A stretch of 36,118 nucleotides of DNA. Source: Oceanobacillus indicireducens (lineage in GTDB: Bacteria > Bacillota > Bacilli > Bacillales > Amphibacillaceae). Positions 1 to 7,767 of this stretch are shown here, one piece after another (position 1 is the first letter of the stretch; each line of letters opens with the position of its first letter). Under the pieces are notes generated by a model that worked only from the letters and a program-made list of their open reading frames with translations, had not been told where the DNA came from and did no database searches. Location: assembly GCF_014647195.1 (NCBI RefSeq), contig NZ_BMOS01000032.1:1-36118 (forward strand), in the 5' to 3' direction. The position numbers and the translations under genes were made by a program.

Positions 1-17
1 CGATGGCTTTCTATTTA

Positions 18-53
18 TTTAGCTGTTGCATTTCATTTTACAATGAAGCTAAA
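18..53. other. weak hairpin at the window edge
   Basis: A 7-bp inverted repeat (TTTAGCT / AGCTAAA) with a partly complementary interior. It could be the terminator of a gene to the left of the window. There is no clear T-run, so this is only a possibility. Confidence 0.25.
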
Positions 54-75
54 ATAAGTATACATGTAAAAAAGC

Positions 76-104
76 TTGAAAGTCTACTAAAAAAACGTTA
101 TAAT
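76..104 (+). promoter_or_regulatory. sigma-A promoter of tRNA-Arg
   Basis: TTGAAA (76-81), 17-bp spacer, TATAAT (99-104), about 26 bp before the tRNA. Spacing and hexamers fit a housekeeping promoter. Confidence 0.7.
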
Positions 105-130
105 AATCTTTGTGTTCATAAATAGATGAT

Positions 131-206
131 GCGCCCATAGCTCAGCCGGATAGAGCACTGGTTTCCGGTACCAGGTTTGTCGGGGGTTCGAATCCTCCTG
201 GGCGCG
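131..206 (+). tRNA. tRNA-Arg (anticodon CCG)
   Basis: A 76-nt cloverleaf can be folded by eye. The acceptor stem GCGCCCA pairs with TGGGCGC, the D stem is GCTC/GAGC, and the anticodon stem CTGGT/ACCAG holds the loop TTCCGGT with anticodon CCG, reading CGG (Arg). The T arm is GGGGG-TTCGAAT-CCTCC with one G-U pair, and the discriminator base is G. CCA is not encoded. The gene stands alone with its own promoter and terminator. Confidence 0.93.
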
Positions 207-220
207 CTAAAATCTCAATA

Positions 221-260
221 AAGACAAGGGCTTGATTTCAATTCATCCCCTTGTCTTTTT
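221..260 (+). terminator. terminator after tRNA-Arg, possibly bidirectional
   Basis: AAGACAAGGG pairs with CCCCTTGTCTT around a 16-nt loop and is followed by a T-run. The opposite strand reads a similar hairpin, so it may also stop the minus-strand aroK transcript that ends at 280. Confidence 0.8.
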
Positions 261-279
261 CTTCTCTTCAAACTCCTCC

Positions 280-789
280 TTATAATAATTTCAACTTATC
301 ATGAATTGTTTGAACTGCAGCGTCAACATCGAGGTTATCAATTGGCAGGCGGATATGATGTTCGTTGTAGATCGCCTGGCGTTCATCAAAGAGACTTTTA
401 ATCTCTTCTAGACTTTTTCCTTGTAATACAGGTCGCGTTGGAAGCAAGAGACTAATACGCTCTTTCCAATAACCAAATGACATGTCAAGAAATATGACAA
501 TAGCATGCTCCATGCAAGCTTTGCGGATTTCTTCCTGCATGAACGCTCCACCACCAACAGAAATCACTTTACCTTCTAATTGACAGGCGTCGACGATCAT
601 TTCTCTTTCCGTTTTTCTGAATTCCTTTTCTCCGTATACGTTAAAAATATCGACAGCTTCCATGCCGTATTTCGCTTCAATTTCCGCATCTATGTCAAGG
701 AATCCGCATTGTAACTTACGGGCAAGTTCTTTACCGAGTGTTGTTTTCCCAACACCCATGAATCCAATTAAAACAATACTTTTCTTCAC
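280..789 (-). CDS. aroK: shikimate kinase
   Basis: A 169-aa cytosolic enzyme that phosphorylates shikimate with ATP in the chorismate (aromatic amino acid) pathway. The P-loop GFMGVGKT lies at residues 9-16. It is followed by the LDIDAEIE segment with the shikimate-binding Asp, the FRKTE Arg region, the SVGGGAF glycine-rich turn and the TRPVL lid Arg. Length is normal for AroK/AroL. Translation starts at a GTG (787-789) preceded on the minus strand by AGGGTG. No other shikimate-pathway gene is present. It lies 29 bp downstream of the RNase H-like gene on the same strand and may be co-transcribed with it. Confidence 0.93.
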   Translation of the reverse strand: MKKSIVLIGFMGVGKTTLGKELARKLQCGFLDIDAEIEAKYGMEAVDIFNVYGEKEFRKTEREMIVDACQLEGKVISVGGGAFMQEEIRKACMEHAIVIFLDMSFGYWKERISLLLPTRPVLQGKSLEEIKSLFDERQAIYNEHHIRLPIDNLDVDAAVQTIHDKLKLL

Positions 790-818
790 GTTCTATTCAC
801 CCTATGTTCTTTCTATTA

Positions 819-1205
819 TTATTTATGAATACCTTCCTTTGCTAGTCGGTCTGCTCGTTGATTTTGTTTTTCTGGGATCCATTTAATGAAAAATAACGGG
901 AAATGCCCACTTAACTCTTGAATCCTTTCAAGCAAGGGAAGGAAGTTATTATTTTTTGTATAGTTCTTTTCTACTGTATCAACGACAATCTTGGAATCGG
1001 TACGAAAGGAAAGTATTTCTTTTGGATACTGTACCTTACATAGCTCTAATGCCTTGATTACCGCGTGAAATTCTGCTTCATGATTCGAATATGTACCGAT
1101 TGGAAAAGAATATTCGACGTCTGCTTTTCCAGCTTTGATGACGATCCCGATTCCACTTTTACCGGGATTTCCTTTAGAAGCAGCATCTGTATAGACTTCG
1201 ATCAA
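819..1205 (-). CDS. RNase HI-like protein (YpeP/RnhA family)
   Basis: A 128-aa protein with an RNase H fold. Candidate active-site carboxylates are the Asp in YTDAA near the N terminus, the Glu in NHEAEFHAV, the Asp in RTDSK and the Asp in NQRADRLAKEG, the expected DEDD series. The family hydrolyses RNA in RNA-DNA hybrids. Several short Bacillus paralogues (YpeP, YpdQ type) are known, and this resembles them more than full-length E. coli RnhA. Activity of such short forms is not certain. The best start is a TTG (1203-1205), with AAGGAG about 12 bp upstream. Confidence 0.85.
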   Translation of the reverse strand: MIEVYTDAASKGNPGKSGIGIVIKAGKADVEYSFPIGTYSNHEAEFHAVIKALELCKVQYPKEILSFRTDSKIVVDTVEKNYTKNNNFLPLLERIQELSGHFPLFFIKWIPEKQNQRADRLAKEGIHK

Positions 1206-1270
1206 TCCTGTTCACGCTCCTTTGTAAAGTAGTATAAACTATTTTTTCTAAACTGTAAAAAATTATTCTC

Positions 1271-1299
1271 TTGATATTTTAATTAATTTTCTGTATATT
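1271..1299 (+). promoter_or_regulatory. sigma-A promoter of the app operon
   Basis: TTGATA (1271-1276), 17-bp spacer, TATATT (1294-1299), 42 bp ahead of the first gene, which has the ribosome binding site GAAGGAGG. No operator was recognised. Confidence 0.65.
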
Positions 1300-1341
1300 A
1301 ATGAGGAGACTAACCCTATTTTAAAGTGAAGGAGGTAGAAA

Positions 1342-2352
1342 ATGGCAGAAGCAATCCTGGAGCTAAAAGAATTGAGCACCCATTTCTTTACAGATAGCGG
1401 AGAAATTCCAGCAGTGGATCAGGTAAGTTTTACCGTACATAAAGGAGAAGTGGTAGGAGTAGTGGGGGAATCAGGTAGCGGGAAAAGTGTTACTTCCTTA
1501 TCCATTTTACAATTAATACCAAAACCTCCTGGAAAGATTGTAAACGGTTCCATTTTTTACAAGGATGAAAACTTGGCAAAAGCAAGTGAGAAGCGCATGA
1601 AAAAGATTCGTGGCAATGAGATCTCGATGATCTTCCAAGAGCCCATGACTTCACTGAATCCCGTATTTACAATCGGTAATCAGATGCGAGAAGCAATCCG
1701 TATTCATCAGAAGGTAAGTAAACAGACGGCAACGGAAAAAGCGATTCACATGTTGAAGGTTGTAGGGATACCGCGTGCGGAAGATATTGTAAATGAATAC
1801 CCCCATCAATTATCGGGTGGAATGCGCCAGCGCGTCATGATAGCGATGGCGATGTCGAGTGAACCGAGCTTACTTATAGCTGACGAGCCGACAACCGCAC
1901 TGGACGTGACGATTCAAGCGCAGATTCTTGATTTAATGAAAAAAATCAATAAAGAAGAACAGACGAGTATTTTACTTATTACGCATGATTTAGGTGTTGT
2001 AGCCGATATTTGCGACCGGGTTGTCGTCATGTATTCCGGACAAGTCGTTGAACAAGGAACGACAAGGGAAATCTTGAAGGATCCGAAACATCCTTATACT
2101 CAAGGGTTAATTCGTTCCTTGCCAAAGCTCCATGGGAAGGAGAAGAAGCTTTATTCTATTCCCGGTACGGTAGCTAGGCCGAGGAAAGATCATATTGGCT
2201 GCCGTTTTGCTCCCCGTTGTGAATTCGCCTTTGAACGTTGCTTCAAGGAGAACCCGCAAATTTACAACTTAGGCGAAGGCCGTGAAAGTCGTTGCTTCTT
2301 ACATTCGAAGCAGGAAGGAGAGCGATTAAAGGATGTCACAACCAATACTTGA
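1342..2352 (+). CDS. appD: oligopeptide ABC transporter ATP-binding subunit, AppD/OppD type
   Basis: A 336-aa ATPase that with AppF powers peptide import. Walker A GESGSGKS is at about residues 42-49, with Q-loop IFQEPM, signature LSGGMRQR, Walker [13 protein letters not shown] and H-loop THD in order. The C-terminal oligopeptide-transporter extension has paired cysteines ([15 protein letters not shown]), typical of OppD/DppD. First gene of five. The order D-F-A-B-C is that of B. subtilis appDFABC, which is the reason for the symbol. The substrate (oligopeptide, dipeptide or glutathione) cannot be fixed from sequence. Confidence 0.9.
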   Translation: MAEAILELKELSTHFFTDSGEIPAVDQVSFTVHKGEVVGVVGESGSGKSVTSLSILQLIPKPPGKIVNGSIFYKDENLAKASEKRMKKIRGNEISMIFQEPMTSLNPVFTIGNQMREAIRIHQKVSKQTATEKAIHMLKVVGIPRAEDIVNEYPHQLSGGMRQRVMIAMAMSSEPSLLIADEPTTALDVTIQAQILDLMKKINKEEQTSILLITHDLGVVADICDRVVVMYSGQVVEQGTTREILKDPKHPYTQGLIRSLPKLHGKEKKLYSIPGTVARPRKDHIGCRFAPRCEFAFERCFKENPQIYNLGEGRESRCFLHSKQEGERLKDVTTNT

Positions 2353-3307
2353 AGTGAAAGGGTTAAAAAAATATTTCCCGATCCAAGGCGGTGTGTTTGG
2401 AAAAACCGTTGGTGAAGTGAAAGCGGTTGATGACGTTTCTTTTCACGTGCGGGAAGGAGAAATCTTAGGAATTGTCGGGGAATCAGGCTGCGGGAAATCA
2501 ACGACGGGAAAATCGATTCTGCGATTGATCGAACCGACGGAAGGTGAAGTGAAGTTCGAAGGGAAAGATATAACAAAATTTAGTTCAGAGGATATGCGGA
2601 AATTAAGAAGGGATATGCAAATTATATTCCAGGACCCATACGCATCCCTAAATCCGCGGCATACCGTGGAGAAAATTGTCGGTGAACCTTTACTCGTTCA
2701 TGGAATGAAGTCAAAGAGTGAACGAAAGAAACGTGTAAGGCAGCTGTTAGAAATTGTCGGCTTAAGCAGCTATCACGCCTCAAGATACCCACATCAGTTC
2801 AGTGGAGGTCAAAGACAGCGGATTGGGATTGCTAGGGCCCTCGCAAATCATCCGAAATTAATTATTTGTGATGAGCCTGTATCTGCTCTTGATGTATCGG
2901 TACAATCACAAATATTAAATTTAATGGAAGAACTCCGTGACGAGTTTCAATTAACTTATATTTTTATTGCACATGATTTAAGTGTTGTTAAACATATTAG
3001 CGATCGGGTCGGGGTTATGTATTTAGGCCGGATGGTTGAACTAGCTGAGAAGGATGCCCTATACGAGGAACCGAAGCATCCATATACCAAAGCACTATTA
3101 TCTGCCGTGCCGGAACCAGATCCGGATATTGTGAAAGAGCGAGTTATTCTTGAGGGGGATGTGCCAAGTCCCGCGAATCCACCAACCGGGTGCGCTTTCC
3201 ATACGAGATGCCCGTTTGCGATGGATATTTGTTCGCAAGTAAGGCCGGAATTCGGTCCGGTCGATGATCAGCATTTTGTTGCCTGTCATTTATATAATGA
3301 CAAGTAA
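2333..3307 (+). CDS. appF: oligopeptide ABC transporter ATP-binding subunit, AppF/OppF type
   Basis: A 324-aa partner ATPase of AppD. Walker A GESGCGKS is at about residues 49-56, with Q-loop [12 protein letters not shown], signature FSGGQRQR, Walker [13 protein letters not shown] and HD in IAHDLSV. The C-terminal domain has [17 protein letters not shown], as in OppF. The ATG overlaps the end of appD by 20 bp, so the two are translationally coupled. A GGAAGGAG ribosome binding site lies inside appD. Confidence 0.9.
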   Translation: MSQPILEVKGLKKYFPIQGGVFGKTVGEVKAVDDVSFHVREGEILGIVGESGCGKSTTGKSILRLIEPTEGEVKFEGKDITKFSSEDMRKLRRDMQIIFQDPYASLNPRHTVEKIVGEPLLVHGMKSKSERKKRVRQLLEIVGLSSYHASRYPHQFSGGQRQRIGIARALANHPKLIICDEPVSALDVSVQSQILNLMEELRDEFQLTYIFIAHDLSVVKHISDRVGVMYLGRMVELAEKDALYEEPKHPYTKALLSAVPEPDPDIVKERVILEGDVPSPANPPTGCAFHTRCPFAMDICSQVRPEFGPVDDQHFVACHLYNDK

Positions 3308-3346
3308 TAAAATATATTTTTAGTAAGAAAAAAGGGGGATAAAGAA

Positions 3347-5032
3347 ATGAAGTTACGCATGACTTTACTTGCTACATTGCTGATTTTTTTATTAGCACTC
3401 GTAGCGTGTAGTGGTGATGGTGGTGCCAATACGAGTGACACACCGGATGACGATGCGACAGAGACGGATGCAGGGGAAAATGAGGATACTGAAGCGGAAG
3501 AGGCGACTGCAGCCGGAGATCAAGTGTTAGTATTTGCTAGAGGCGGAGATTCTGAGAGTCTAGATCCAGGAAGCACGACGGATGGGGAATCTTCACGAGT
3601 TACCCATCAAGTGTTGGAAGGACTATTGACCTTTGAAAAAGATTCCTTTGAATTACTGCCGGGACTTGCCCATGATTGGGAAGTTTCTGATGATGGTCTT
3701 TCCTATACGTTCTACTTGGAAGAGGGAGTAACCTTTCATGATGGGACGGACTTTAATGCAGAAGCCGTAAAAACGAATTTTGAAAGATGGGCAGATCCAG
3801 ACCATGAATATGCATTCTCTGATGACGGTTATGTCTATTCCATGTATGGAACAATGTTTGGCGGGTATAAAGGGGAAGAAGGACATGTCATTGAAGAGAT
3901 TAATGTCGTAAATGACCATGAAATTGAATTTATCTTAAATCAGCCGCTTGGATTCTTCCTGCAAAATCTTGGGATGAGCTATTTTGCCATAACATCCCCA
4001 GCTGCACTGGAAGAGTATGGACCAGAAATTAATGAAAATCCTGTAGGTACAGGCCCGTTTAAATTTGTGAGCTGGACAAAGGATGACTCCATAGTCCTCG
4101 AGAAGTTTGAAGACTATCGAGTAGATGGTTTACCGAAGCTAGATCGAGTTATTTTTGAAGTGATTCCTGATAATGCTGCTCGGTTAATTGCACTCCGTTC
4201 CGGTGAAGTTGATATTATGGATGGACTGAATCCAGATGATGCTGAAGGGGTAGAGGCGGAGGAAGGTTTAGAGCTATTGACAAGATCAGAAAACAACGTT
4301 GGCTACCTTGGCTTTAATACACAGAGTGAGCCGCTTGATAACGTGGAAGTACGTCACGCAATCAATTATGCCATTGATAAAGAGGCAATTGCAGATGCTT
4401 TGTATGCTGGTTATGCTACAACAGCAAAAAACCCGCTGCCACCGGGATATTTAGGTTATAACGATGATGTCGAGGCTTATGAGTATGACCCGGATAAAGC
4501 GATTGAACTACTAGCTGAAGCAGGATTTGAGGATGGGCTTGAAATTGAATTGTGGACAATGCCGGTCGCGCGTCCGTATATGCCTGATCCGGAGACGGTT
4601 GCACAAATCGTTCAGAACAACTTAGAAGACGTTGGTGTGACAGCTAATATCGTACGTGAAGAGTGGGCGCCGTACTTGGAAAAGACATCCCAAGGTGAGC
4701 ATCAGTTGTATATGCTTGGCTGGTCTGGAACAAATGGAGACCCGGATTATTTCTTAAGCAGTCTGCTCCATGGCTCTAACATTGGAAGCAGTAACCGTGA
4801 ATTTTATCAAAATGATGAGGTCGATGAACTGCTGGATGCAGCAAAACGGGCTATTGACCAGGATGAGCGGGCTGACCTTTATGCACAAGCTCAAGAACTC
4901 ATATCGGAAGACTCGCCAATGGTTACACTTGTACACTCTACACCAGTAATGGCGACTACAAGTAATGTGCAAAACTATGTCCCGCATCCATCTACAAGTG
5001 AATCTCTGGCAGAAGTAGAACTGACCGAGTAA
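3347..5032 (+). CDS. appA: peptide-binding lipoprotein (SBP family 5), AppA type
   Basis: A 561-aa extracellular solute-binding lipoprotein. The N-terminal signal peptide ends in lipobox LVAC with Cys21 as the lipidated residue. It is followed by an acidic Ser/Asp/Glu-rich linker (about residues 22-58), then the family 5 fold, including LPGLAHDWEVSDDGLSYTF, NPVGTGPFKF and a long C-terminal lobe (YMLGWSGTNGDPDYF). It delivers peptides to the AppB/AppC channel. Start ATG with AAAGGGGGAT upstream. A stem-loop follows the gene and separates it from the permease genes. Confidence 0.9.
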   Translation: MKLRMTLLATLLIFLLALVACSGDGGANTSDTPDDDATETDAGENEDTEAEEATAAGDQVLVFARGGDSESLDPGSTTDGESSRVTHQVLEGLLTFEKDSFELLPGLAHDWEVSDDGLSYTFYLEEGVTFHDGTDFNAEAVKTNFERWADPDHEYAFSDDGYVYSMYGTMFGGYKGEEGHVIEEINVVNDHEIEFILNQPLGFFLQNLGMSYFAITSPAALEEYGPEINENPVGTGPFKFVSWTKDDSIVLEKFEDYRVDGLPKLDRVIFEVIPDNAARLIALRSGEVDIMDGLNPDDAEGVEAEEGLELLTRSENNVGYLGFNTQSEPLDNVEVRHAINYAIDKEAIADALYAGYATTAKNPLPPGYLGYNDDVEAYEYDPDKAIELLAEAGFEDGLEIELWTMPVARPYMPDPETVAQIVQNNLEDVGVTANIVREEWAPYLEKTSQGEHQLYMLGWSGTNGDPDYFLSSLLHGSNIGSSNREFYQNDEVDELLDAAKRAIDQDERADLYAQAQELISEDSPMVTLVHSTPVMATTSNVQNYVPHPSTSESLAEVELTE

Positions 5033-5063
5033 TTCACAGGCAAGGGGAAAGTGGTAAAACAGA

Positions 5064-5092
5064 AGGGATAGTAGACTGGTGCTGCTATCCCT
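5064..5092 (+). terminator. intercistronic stem-loop between appA and appB
   Basis: An 11-bp stem (AGGGATAGTAG / CTGCTATCCCT, one G-U) with a 7-nt loop followed by ATCTTTG. The T-tract is weak, so it is more likely an attenuator or 3' stabiliser that leaves the binding protein in excess over the permeases than a full terminator (inference). Confidence 0.55.
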
Positions 5093-5139
5093 ATCTTTGT
5101 TGACGGATCGAAAAGTTTTTACAGAATGAGGGGGAAAAA

Positions 5140-6141
5140 ATGGTAACGTATATACTTCGCCGCCTGTTAATGCTCATTCCAGTATTAATTGGGATGACGC
5201 TCATAACCTTTTCAATTGTCCATCTTATTCCGGGGAACCCTGCACAGGTTATTCTAGGTGAAACGGCAACAGCGGATGCAATTGCTAATTTGGAAAAGAC
5301 AATGGGATTAAATGAACCTTATTTTGTTCAATATTGGAATTATATTTTAGATATTTTGCAAGGTGATTTGGGCACCTCGCTTCGTTCCAAGGCAGAAATT
5401 TCTAGTGAAATTCTCCCTTACATAGCTGCTACTTTTGAGCTGACACTATTTGCTATGATCTTTGCGATTGTCGTAGGAGTCAATGCTGGAATCATTAGTG
5501 CTTGGAAGCAGAATTCTTGGTTTGATTTAGCGGCAATGCTCATTGCTTTAATAGGCGTCTCCATGCCGGTGTTCTGGCTGGCATTAATGGAACAATGGAT
5601 ATTTGCTCAAGAGCTCGGCTGGTTACCAGCTTATGGCAGACAAGACAGTAAGGATCCAATTGCTGCAATTACGCATCTCTATGTACTTGACTCACTGATT
5701 CATCTTGACTTTGCCAGGGCGGGAACGATATTGAAGCATTTGATATTACCGAGTATTGCCCTTGGAACAATCCCGATGGCAATCATTGCACGGATGACTA
5801 GATCCAGCATGCTAGAAGTCATGAAGTCGGATTACATTCGTACAGTGCGGGCGAAAGGGTCCGGCCAATTTCTTGTTATCTATAAGCACGCGTTAAAAAA
5901 CGCGATGATACCAGTAATCACTGTAATCGGATTGCAAACGGGTGTGCTCTTAGGCGGTGCTATTTTAACGGAAACAATTTTCAGTTGGCCAGGGGTAGGC
6001 AGATATGTATATGAAGCGATTAATTACCGGGATTATCCGGTTATCCAGTCAGGAATATTAGTCATCGCCTTCATCTTTGTCATGATTAACTTGGTCGTTG
6101 ACATTTTGTATAAAAAACTTGATCCGCGGATTAAGTATTAG
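5140..6141 (+). CDS. appB: peptide ABC transporter permease, AppB/DppB type
   Basis: A 333-aa membrane subunit. The first transmembrane helix is at residues 5-27 (RRLLMLIPVLIGMTLITFSI), followed by HLIPGNPA and TMGLNEPYFVQYW, both typical of DppB/OppB. The cytoplasmic EAA-type loop reads DYIRTVRAKGSGQFLVIYKHALKN (residues split by the family consensus G) and contacts the ATPases. The C-terminal motif is LDPRIKY. Start ATG with GAGGGGG upstream. It is followed closely by appC. Confidence 0.92.
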   Translation: MVTYILRRLLMLIPVLIGMTLITFSIVHLIPGNPAQVILGETATADAIANLEKTMGLNEPYFVQYWNYILDILQGDLGTSLRSKAEISSEILPYIAATFELTLFAMIFAIVVGVNAGIISAWKQNSWFDLAAMLIALIGVSMPVFWLALMEQWIFAQELGWLPAYGRQDSKDPIAAITHLYVLDSLIHLDFARAGTILKHLILPSIALGTIPMAIIARMTRSSMLEVMKSDYIRTVRAKGSGQFLVIYKHALKNAMIPVITVIGLQTGVLLGGAILTETIFSWPGVGRYVYEAINYRDYPVIQSGILVIAFIFVMINLVVDILYKKLDPRIKY

Positions 6142-6153
6142 GAGGTGGTGCAC

Positions 6154-7080
6154 ATGAAGCTAAGTGAAAAAAATACAGAGCAGCCTGTACCAAATCCTGC
6201 AGCAGAGGGTCACTTGATGGACCATGAAGAGATGGAAGTTACTTCGCCATGGAAAGATACATTTCGCGAGCTGCGGAAGAATAGATTGGCGATCATTGGA
6301 TTTTCCGTCATCATATTCTTTGTCCTGATAGCGATATTTGCCCCATTGTTCACATCGTACACGTATTATGAACAAAATCTTGCAAACCGGCTGCAACCGC
6401 CATCTGGAGAATATTGGCTCGGCACAGATCACTTAGGAAGAGATATTTTCACAAGGCTTGTCTACGGGGCAAGGGTATCGTTGATGGTTGGGTTTATTGC
6501 TGTTTCGGGTGCACTAGTGTTCGGAACCTTTCTAGGTATTATAGCCGGTTATTTTGGCCGTTGGGTCGATATGATTATTTCCCGTATCTTTGATATTCTA
6601 CTTGCTTTCCCAAGTATTCTACTAGCAATTGCGATTGTGGCGATTCTAGGACCATCTTTGCAAAATGCATTACTAGCAATTGCGATTATTAATATACCGA
6701 TATTTGGAAGACTTGTTAGATCACGGGTAATAAGTCTACGGGAAGAGGAGTATATAATGGCGGCGAAAGCTCAGGGAATGAAGCATGGAAGGATTATTTT
6801 TCAACATATTTTGCCGAATAGTGTGGCACCGATCATTGTCCAATCAACGCTCGGGTTTGGTACGGCAATATTAGAAGCTGCAGCCCTAGGGTTCTTAGGA
6901 CTAGGCGCCCAGCCGCCAACGCCTGAGTGGGGACAGATGCTTGCGGACTCGAGAGACTTCATCCAACTTGCACCATGGACCGTCATCGTCCCGGGAATCG
7001 CTATTGTCCTCGTCGTCCTAGGCTTCAACCTAATCGGCGACGGCCTCCGCGACGCCCTCGACCCGAAAATGAAGAACTAA
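6154..7080 (+). CDS. appC: peptide ABC transporter permease, AppC/DppC type
   Basis: A 308-aa second channel subunit. It has an N-terminal cytoplasmic segment, OppC_N-type helix (LAIIGFSVIIFFVLIAIFAP), the LGTDHLGRDIF motif, and the EAA loop EYIMAAKAQGMKHGRIIFQHILPN. I chose ATG 6154 because GGAGGTG (6141-6147) lies 6 bp ahead. In-frame GTG codons at 6145 and 6148 fall inside that site. The last 40 or so codons (from about 6950) end mostly in C, unlike the rest of the gene, next to a GC-rich repeat. Confidence 0.92.
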   Translation: MKLSEKNTEQPVPNPAAEGHLMDHEEMEVTSPWKDTFRELRKNRLAIIGFSVIIFFVLIAIFAPLFTSYTYYEQNLANRLQPPSGEYWLGTDHLGRDIFTRLVYGARVSLMVGFIAVSGALVFGTFLGIIAGYFGRWVDMIISRIFDILLAFPSILLAIAIVAILGPSLQNALLAIAIINIPIFGRLVRSRVISLREEEYIMAAKAQGMKHGRIIFQHILPNSVAPIIVQSTLGFGTAILEAAALGFLGLGAQPPTPEWGQMLADSRDFIQLAPWTVIVPGIAIVLVVLGFNLIGDGLRDALDPKMKN

Positions 7081-7094
7081 AAAAGCTAATTACC

Positions 7095-7113
7095 TTCATA
7101 CAGCGTAAGTGTC
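7095..7113. repeat. outer inverted repeat, left arm
   Basis: TTCATACAGCGTAAGTGTC matches the reverse complement of 7518-7536 at 18 of 19 positions. The pair encloses both GC-rich palindromes. Confidence 0.75.
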
Positions 7114-7135
7114 TGTAATTCTCTTCTGGAGGTCC

Positions 7136-7251
7136 GCAGTCCAGACACCTCTCGCTTTCCGCGGGCGGCTGGTGAGCCTCCTCGGGCTAGCGCCCTGCGG
7201 GGTCTCACCTATGCCTATCCTCCTGCAGGAGTCTCGAGGTGTCTGGACTGC
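7136..7251. repeat. GC-rich palindromic repeat, member A
   Basis: Perfect 16-bp arms (GCAGTCCAGACACCTC at 7136-7151 and its reverse complement at 7236-7251) flank a core of about 80 bp containing CTTTCCGCGGGC, AGCCTCCTCGG, CTGCGGGGTCT and CAGGAGTC. The core recurs in reverse orientation in member B, though the arms differ. I recognise similar dispersed repeats from Bacillaceae genomes. As RNA it would form a strong hairpin and could end the app transcript. Confidence 0.8.
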
Positions 7252-7348
7252 TCCGAGGGAAAGCCTGATTTGGAACACTATTTTTTATTTTTAAAAATTA
7301 GATCGTTTATCATAGTGGTGGGTTAGTTTCCATTAATAATAACGCTCT

Positions 7349-7489
7349 TTACCAGTTCAGTTGCCCGGCGGACGGTGACTCCTACGGGAAAAGCACGAGT
7401 CCGAAGACCCCGCAGGAAGCGAGTTTCTTCCGAGGAGGCTGAGGCCGTGCCCGTGGAAAGCATCCGTCCGCCGGGCAACTGAACGGTAA
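7349..7489. repeat. GC-rich palindromic repeat, member B (inverted relative to A)
   Basis: Perfect 21-bp arms at 7355-7375 and 7464-7484 (inner bases GCCCGGCGGACGG), extended by TTACC/GGTAA beyond one unpaired A. Read on the minus strand, the core matches member A: CTTTCCACGGGC, AGCCTCCTCGG, CTGCGGGGTCT and TAGGAGTC in the same order. Confidence 0.8.
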
Positions 7490-7517
7490 TTAGAACGCCA
7501 AAAAACTAAAAGAGCAG

Positions 7518-7536
7518 GACACATACGCTGTATGAA
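7518..7536. repeat. outer inverted repeat, right arm
   Basis: GACACATACGCTGTATGAA, the inverted partner of 7095-7113 with one mismatch. Confidence 0.75.
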
Positions 7537-7596
7537 AGCAATCAATCTTTGAATAAATTGATTTATCATTATATAGTAGAAACAGGGATATTTTAT

Positions 7597-7748
7597 CACG
7601 CATTAACGGTCGTAATAGCCCCTCCTCTAAACGTGAGGTAAGACCAACATATGAAGGTGGGGTATACAGTCCGTAAATAACTGATTCTGTTCAACTAACA
7701 TTCAGTGGGGAGGTAAGGAAACCCCCACTGAATGAAGTTTCACTTTAT
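7597..7748 (+). repeat. two-hairpin repeat element, copy 1
   Basis: Begins CACGCATTAACGG after TTTAT and ends CACTTTAT. Hairpin 1 pairs the left ACGGTCGTA..CCCCTCCT arm with AGGTGGGG..TACAGTCCGT. Hairpin 2 is a 12-bp stem (CATTCAGTGGGG 7699-7710 / CCCCACTGAATG 7723-7734). The spacer between them contains CTGATTCTGTTCAACTAA. Other copies are at 17452 and 29111. No transposase is present. The layout recalls ends or omega-RNA-like parts of IS200/IS605 elements (inference). Confidence 0.8.
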
Positions 7749-7767
7749 GGGGAAGGAGTTGTCCGTT

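Larger units (their letters stand above)
7081..7767. other. gene-free repeat cluster between appC and sigL
   Basis: No credible gene lies here. Open frames on both strands are by-products of palindromes. It contains an outer 19-bp inverted repeat (7095-7113 / 7518-7536), two members of one GC-rich repeat family in opposite orientations, and copy 1 of the two-hairpin element. No clear promoter for sigL was found outside these repeats. Confidence 0.8.

Noticed and set aside
7109-7599. Open reading frames of 60-80 codons on both strands in the repeat cluster
   Set aside because: They run through palindromic repeat sequence, overlap each other, lack ribosome binding sites and resemble no protein family.
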